Origin: Motilimonas pumila
Lineage (GTDB): Bacteria; Pseudomonadota; Gammaproteobacteria; Enterobacterales; CBDFNC01
Direction: 5' to 3'
Length of the DNA stretch: 64,000 nt
Assembly (NCBI RefSeq): GCF_003596335.1
Contig: NZ_QZCH01000021.1
Span: forward strand, 1 to 64,000
Within the stretch, counting starts at the first letter, position 1. Every line of letters begins with the position of its first letter. The notes under the pieces are model-generated. The model did not search any database and had not been told where the DNA came from. It saw nothing but the letters and a program-made list of their open reading frames with translations. The position numbers and the translations under genes were made by a program. Shown piece by piece: positions 62,255 to 64,000 of this stretch.

Positions 62255-63232
62255 CTAAGATTTGGCGCCTTCCGGCGGTAAATAGTGCAACTTGCCATCA
62301 CTTTTGAGTTGGTAGCTGTCGAGGTCGTTTGCCAGTGCTAGCTGCCCTTGATACACACTTTGGGCTTCTTGCGCTAATTGTTGCACCGACATTTTACCGG
62401 CGCCGCCATAACGGGCACTGAAGTGTGTCAAAAGCAAATGCGCTAAGCCAGCCTGCTGGGCAAACGTGGCCACTTGGCGCGCGCTTGAATGCATTGGTGC
62501 TGGCCCGACTTTGTCAGCAATCTCTTGGCTATAAGTGGCTTCATGTATTAGCACCTGGCTGTTTGCGGCTGCAGCTGCTAGTAACTCTGGCTGATCGTTA
62601 TCGCCCGCTACAATAATGCTGTGGCCTTGATGACTGGTAAGCCAATAATCCTCACATAAGAGTTGTCGCCCTTGATACTCAATCACACCGGTTTGCCGCT
62701 GAATTTGTCCCCAGACAGGCCCTTTAGCAATGCCTTCTTGTTCCAATTTCCCTTGATTGAGCTGATGGGGGAGGGCGTGTTCAGTAAATTGCCAAGCGTG
62801 GCAAGGTACTCGGTGAGACAAGGGCCAAGGTGTGACTTTCATGCCTGCGACCATCATGGACTCTGTGATGCTTTGGCTTTGCTTAAATATGAGTGGATAG
62901 CTAAGGTGACTATCGGTTAACAATAAACTTTGTTTGACGTAGCTTTGCAGTTGCTCGGGGCCAACTATTGTCAGCGGCTCCGTGCGTCCGGCCATGGCTG
63001 CACTGGCTAATAACCCGGGTAAACCAAAGGTGTGATCGCCGTGCATATGGGTAATAAATATCGCCGCCAGGGCATTCAATGAATAAGGAGCGTGCAGCAG
63101 TTGATGTTGGGTGCCTTCGCCACAATCCACCAAGCACCAAAGTTTTTGGTTACTCATCCGAATAGCCAAGCCTGAGACATTGCGTTGTTTAGTTGGTAGG
63201 CCCGCTGACGAGCCTAAAAAAGTAAAAATCAT
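62255..63232 (-). CDS. rnz: Ribonuclease Z (metallo-beta-lactamase fold)
   Basis: 325 residues. Zinc-binding HxHxDH appears as HMHGDH; further ligands lie in DNDQPEL, HEATYS and LTHFSARY. It opens with FLGSSAGLPTKQRNVSGLAI, as in elaC-type RNase Z. It trims tRNA 3' ends, and in E. coli (RNase BN) acts on many RNAs. It is convergent with tyrS. The 270-bp region to its right (63233-63502) shows no gene. Confidence 0.93.
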   Translation of the reverse strand: MIFTFLGSSAGLPTKQRNVSGLAIRMSNQKLWCLVDCGEGTQHQLLHAPYSLNALAAIFITHMHGDHTFGLPGLLASAAMAGRTEPLTIVGPEQLQSYVKQSLLLTDSHLSYPLIFKQSQSITESMMVAGMKVTPWPLSHRVPCHAWQFTEHALPHQLNQGKLEQEGIAKGPVWGQIQRQTGVIEYQGRQLLCEDYWLTSHQGHSIIVAGDNDQPELLAAAAANSQVLIHEATYSQEIADKVGPAPMHSSARQVATFAQQAGLAHLLLTHFSARYGGAGKMSVQQLAQEAQSVYQGQLALANDLDSYQLKSDGKLHYLPPEGAKS

Positions 63233-63502
63233 TATCTATCCTGCATGTCTTTTTGATGAAGGCATTATCGGTTAATGCTTTGGTCTGATGCTGTTGTTAA
63301 CAATCAGTTAGTCATAAATAACTAACTGAAATAAGCGCTTGTGAATGTTGGGCGATTAATTTTAAGAAAACGGCATAGTTAATCAAGTCACCTGTATCTT
63401 TTAAACCTCGTTACATATGCTTGCAGTCGAATACCTAGGTCGATAAAACCGCTCGCAGTACCAGAAGTTGCTACGGCCTCCACGCAACATTATGAGGAAC
63501 TT

Positions 63503-63964
63503 ATGGACTATTATGCCCTTACTCGCCAGCTGATGCTGGAAATTGGTCCCGCGATGGACTTTGATGAAGTCACCGAAGTGAAAGATAAAAACTTCTGGAT
63601 GATGACCTTTAATAGCTATTTTTACATTGAAGCTGACTTGGACTCTGCACTAGGCAGTTTGAGTTTCACTATGGATATTGGTCAACCAGAGACCAGACGT
63701 CGTGCTGAGTTGTTAGAAAGCATGATGGTTTACAATTCACTATGGAAACAGACCGGTGGCGTTCGCTTGGCTCTGGAAGAAGCGAATGGCCATTTTGTAT
63801 TGATCGTAGAACGCAATTTGATGCAACTCGATATCATTGAGCTACAAAATCTACTGACGAATTACATTAAAGCTTGCATGTATTGGAAGCAGATCGTAGA
63901 AGGCGAGATTTTGGATATCGAGCCAGTACTGAATTTGAACGTTAACCATATGATGCGGGTGTAA
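63503..63964 (+). CDS. CesT-type (type III secretion) chaperone-like protein
   Basis: 153 residues, acidic, no signal peptide. GAGGA lies just before ATG 63503. The pattern fits class I type III secretion chaperones: N-terminal helix, DFDEVTEV, a five-strand core with LEEANGHFVLIVERNL and the long final helix (LTNYIKACMYWKQIVE). A YbjN-like protein is an alternative. It precedes another gene that starts 11 bases later, so it may open an operon for its client protein. The assignment rests on fold pattern, not on a catalytic motif. Confidence 0.6.
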   Translation: MDYYALTRQLMLEIGPAMDFDEVTEVKDKNFWMMTFNSYFYIEADLDSALGSLSFTMDIGQPETRRRAELLESMMVYNSLWKQTGGVRLALEEANGHFVLIVERNLMQLDIIELQNLLTNYIKACMYWKQIVEGEILDIEPVLNLNVNHMMRV

Positions 63965-63974
63965 AGAAAACATT

Positions 63975-64000
63975 ATGGCAGAGATTAATGTAAATCAACA
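63975..64000 (+). CDS. Start of a gene running off the right edge
   Basis: ATG 63975 follows the chaperone-like gene by 10 bases, with AAAGAAAA upstream, and gives MAEINVNQ before the window ends. If the neighbour is a secretion chaperone, this could be its client or a secretion component, but nothing in 8 residues proves that. Confidence 0.45.

Overview
The window reads as chromosomal DNA of a marine gammaproteobacterium on the Vibrio/Agarivorans/Shewanella side of the class. The main reasons are a HapR/LuxR-type quorum-sensing regulator beside hpt, the order panD-panC-panB-folK-pcnB-gluQ-dksA-sfsA-thpR//hrpB-mrcB, the block yggE//serA-rpiA-ygfA-6S RNA-zapA//ygfB-pepP-ubiH-ubiI, and hemL//DUF6776-erpA. 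Composition is even and there is no insertion sequence, tRNA, rRNA or CRISPR array. The genus cannot be fixed from the sequence alone.

Layout. (1) 1-10.2 kb: a complete Lap-type biofilm adhesion module. It holds the C-terminal 868 residues of a giant repetitive RTX adhesin, its type I secretion ABC transporter, adaptor and TolC-like pore, then the periplasmic protease LapG and the inner-membrane c-di-GMP receptor LapD. (2) 10.2-18.7 kb: housekeeping genes (yggE, serA, rpiA, ygfA, 6S RNA, zapA, ygfB, pepP, ubiH, ubiI). (3) 18.7-21.7 kb: a 430-bp gap with a candidate small RNA, a membrane diguanylate cyclase, a TIGR03899 protein and a possible 29-residue membrane peptide. (4) 21.7-25.5 kb: a five-gene zinc-acquisition operon of the Vibrio zrg type, with a His/Asp repeat protein and a candidate Zur operator. 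(5) 25.6-33 kb: two orphan secreted proteins, mpl-ubiX, the HapR-like regulator, hpt, yadGH and a TrmB-like methyltransferase. (6) 33-45 kb: pantothenate/folate synthesis, poly(A) polymerase (apparently with an AUU start), gluQ, dksA, sfsA, thpR, hrpB and mrcB. (7) 45-46 kb: about 1 kb without a convincing gene, holding a 14.5-copy 8-bp microsatellite, a cluster of TTRACG motifs and a strong terminator. (8) 46-64 kb: a GH2 beta-mannosidase, hemL, a DUF6776 protein, erpA, an RND efflux pair, a TRIC-family channel, an NTF2-like protein, an M23 endopeptidase, an orphan small protein, a CbiB-like membrane protein with mtnN, tyrS, rnz, and at the right edge a CesT-type secretion chaperone with the start of another gene.

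How the parts work together. When c-di-GMP is high, LapD should hold LapG, so the adhesin secreted by the adjacent ABC/HlyD/TolC machine stays on the surface. When c-di-GMP falls, LapG is released and cuts the adhesin. The GGDEF enzyme at 19.1 kb is a possible local c-di-GMP source, and HapR-family regulators control biofilm genes in vibrios, but neither link is shown here. The zinc operon would be induced by zinc starvation. Nothing in the window is clearly a wholly new system. The least explained parts are the 45-46 kb region, the 18.7-19.1 kb gap and the chaperone at the right edge.
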